Source: Ifrita kowaldi (taxonomy: Eukaryota > Chordata > Aves > Passeriformes > Cinclosomatidae). From it: a stretch of DNA of 64,000 bases. How positions within the stretch are numbered: the first letter of the stretch is position 1; every line of letters starts with the position of its first letter. The translations under genes and the position numbers were made by a program. The stretch is taken from NCBI GenBank assembly GCA_013398055.1, contig VZRS01001709.1, positions 62,001 to 126,000 on the forward strand. The letters are read 5' to 3'. Shown piece after piece: positions 62,001-64,000 of the stretch. Under the pieces are notes generated by a model, which was not told where the DNA came from, did no database searches, and saw only the letters and a list, made by a program, of their open reading frames with translations.

Positions 62001-63807
62001 GTTTGAAAATTGTGCAAAAAGCGATTTTTGACAGTTCCTTAAGCTTCAATGTTTTCGGGCCCTATCAGTTAAACTGATGCTCTGTATCTCTCCCACACCT
62101 GCACAGGGATGACTCCTGGAATCCAGGGATGCATCAAAATGTACAGAATCAACCTTCCTTCCCATCATTCATACTGAAGGCTACAAACGTTGCCCAAAAT
62201 CAGATCCAGCCTTCAACACGAAGGAGCTGAACTTGTGTTGAGGTTCCTTGACGCCAGCTGGACACACTGAAACCTCTCCAGGCCGTGCAGGACCTGGCTG
62301 AACCTCTGGGCAGGGATGGGGGGAGCAGCGTTGGGCTGAGCATTTTGTTTTGGCTGTTTAGGGCTTTTTAACAAGTCATACTAATACTGTTTTCTTCGTA
62401 AATGTTTTCCAGTGATCCTGGCGGCTTCCCAGACTCCAGTGAGGATGTCTCTGAAGTCAGCTGCAGTCTCTGAAGTGTTCTACAAGTATCTTATTGCAGA
62501 ATTTTAAATGCCTACTAAGTGAATACAGTTGCCTTATTTGTGAAAGGTAGTGCCAGAAGTATTATTACATTTCAGATTCTTTTCCCTGGATAATGGTGGA
62601 AAATTCTGTTTTAAATCCATCCAACACAGCAGTTAGACAGAGGAATGTCCGGGTTTTTGTTTTGTGCTCCTTTTTAATTCCGACTGTTACATTCCTGTGC
62701 TTTCACCTTCCCCTTTTTAAACCATGTGTCAAAAATCACATGGTTATGGGTCACATGCACAAAACCCCAGAGGTTGTAGACATACTGATAGTAGTGTTTA
62801 TCAGAATAACTAAATACAGACAAAATTAGCATCTGTGTTATGAATGCTTAAAATAAACCCTGTCTAACTGGTATTTTGGTCTTCTGTAAAAGCACCAAAA
62901 AGTGATGGAAATAATTTGCTGGTTGCAAAGCTTCTGGTGATTAATTTCTATATCATAAAAATATGAAAATGGAATGGGTAGGACCAAAATAAAATCATTT
63001 TGGAGAGGTTGAAAGCAAAACAACATAGAGAAGTCCCTTTCTCCAAGAAAAAGGAGTAAGAATCATGTGGACACTTGTGTGCAGCATTATTCCAATGCCA
63101 ATGTACGTTGGATGTCAGGTTGAAAGGGGCTTCAGCCTGCTTGCCACAGTTCAGGAACAGCACATGCTCTTTATTCCTCACAGAAATGCCTCGCTCTTCC
63201 AGATGCTCACCTACTTTCTGGCTCTATGTGAAGCTGGTCCATCAAGTCATGTCTTCTCCAATATTATTTGGTTTTTAAGTGCTCGGTATATGAAAGGCAG
63301 GAGGGGCAATCGGAGCATTTTACATCGTAAGTTCACTCAGCATGCTATTAATAATACTGAGAACTCTGAGTGCAGGTCCAAAATAATTCAGGCTCTCTTC
63401 CATTTGAAGCCACAAGACAATAAGAGGAGGCTCCAAGAGAGGTGTGGATCACCCACAAGAGGTCTGAAGAGCAACATGTATTTTTACTGGAAGTCTGCTA
63501 ACTAGCCAAAACCTTTGGAACGCCATGACACCAATCTGGCAAAGTGATCTCTCTCTCTGCTTTATTGAAAACATCTTAGACAGCATAATAAAAAATTGCA
63601 CTTAATTTCCATAATTTTAAGCTTGTCTTTCTGCTGGCCTGCAGTCTGTCAGAACAGCAAAGATTAGGAAATGTGACAGAACTTGACAGATTTCATTTGA
63701 CCAAAATACAAGAGAGTGAGAAAGAAAAAAATTGGGGGGAAAAAATTCTTTCAAGAAGTCTGGGATGGGATTTTCCCCTCCAGTGATATATTTATAGCCC
63801 CTAAATA
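62001..63807. other. unique DNA, no gene seen
   Basis: A 146-codon plus-strand frame (63065-63505) has no recognisable domain and its length fits chance. Nothing else recognised. Confidence 0.5.
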
Positions 63808-63879
63808 AGGATCTAATCCAAAGTCAACTGAAATCAATAGGGAGACTTATTGACTTCAGTGAGTATTGGATCAGACCCT
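63808..63879. repeat. fold-back relic H (clearest copy)
   Basis: The left arm TCTAATCCAAAGTCAACTGA (continuing AATCAATA) pairs with the right arm TATTGACTTCAGTGAGTATT (continuing GGATCAGA). Twenty-one of 28 positions are complementary around an 8-base loop. It carries the same word order as relics B, C and F. No terminal target duplication is evident. It looks like a small non-autonomous fold-back element or a fragment of an ancient repeat. Confidence 0.6.
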
Positions 63880-64000
63880 AAAAGCAGAGCTTCCAAGCTA
63901 CAGAAAGTATTTTGGGACATGTTGTACTAGAAATTATCACCAAGAATGTGAAATAACAACCCAGTCATGTTTAGGGTGGCTCGTTGGTGACCAGAGCAGA

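Noticed and set aside
63065..63505. 146-codon plus-strand open frame
   Set aside because: The length fits chance, there is no recognisable domain, and the initiation context is poor.
1..64000. CRISPR array, operon, phage or plasmid features
   Set aside because: No regularly spaced repeats with unique spacers, no gene clusters, and the repeat content is that of a bird nuclear genome.

Overview
The window looks like nuclear DNA from a bird. The repeats it carries are CR1 LINE 3' ends in both orientations and several copies of avian-type solo LTRs. There are no Alu, L1 or other mammal-lineage repeats, and recognisable repeats cover only about 5-6% of the bases, as is usual in birds. Base composition is AT-rich (roughly 60% A+T by eye), CpG is depleted, and there is no bacterial-style gene packing. 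Nothing suggests plasmid, phage, bacterial or organellar DNA. I cannot fix the species or the chromosome.

I recognise no complete protein-coding gene. The longest ATG-started open frame is 153 codons. A rough estimate for 64 kb of DNA at this composition (stop frequency about 0.06 per codon) predicts a longest chance frame of about 140-150 codons, so frame length is no evidence of coding here. Three short stretches deserve a check as possible exons. The best is 6115-6253 on the minus strand (acceptor-like site, 45 codons and a stop, coding-like composition). Weaker ones are 8274-8540 minus and 30293-30623 plus. The window is best read as intergenic or intronic DNA.

Layout. 0-10 kb: unique DNA with a short CR1 scrap at 3.4 kb, simple repeats near 4.9 and 5.9 kb, an old CR1 relic at 6.9 kb, two fold-back relics (1.4 and 7.7 kb) and two exon candidates. 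10-22 kb: unique DNA with an uninterrupted (CAG)21 tract at 11.04 kb, a fold-back relic at 18.45 kb, and blocks between 16.8 and 19.5 kb that read like conserved non-coding DNA. 22-27 kb: a CR1 copy, then a complete 441-bp solo LTR in minus orientation (24309-24749), then an old CR1 tail. 30-38 kb: the third exon candidate, a hairpin at 32.15 kb, and a second LTR of the same family (34958-35395, plus orientation) inserted inside a CR1 with a 4-bp target duplication; another CR1 follows at 37.5 kb. 39-57 kb: a perfect 13-bp-stem hairpin, a CR1 tail, microsatellites, a MIR-like relic and two more fold-back relics. 57-64 kb: a third, unrelated LTR-like element in minus orientation with its own TATA and CCAAT motifs, a diverged 110-bp tandem duplication, a CR1 copy and the clearest fold-back relic.

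No genes work together here in any way I can show. The most informative signals are the nested and paired LTR history, the recurrent ~70-bp fold-back relic family, the hairpins, and the single exon-like block at 6.1 kb.
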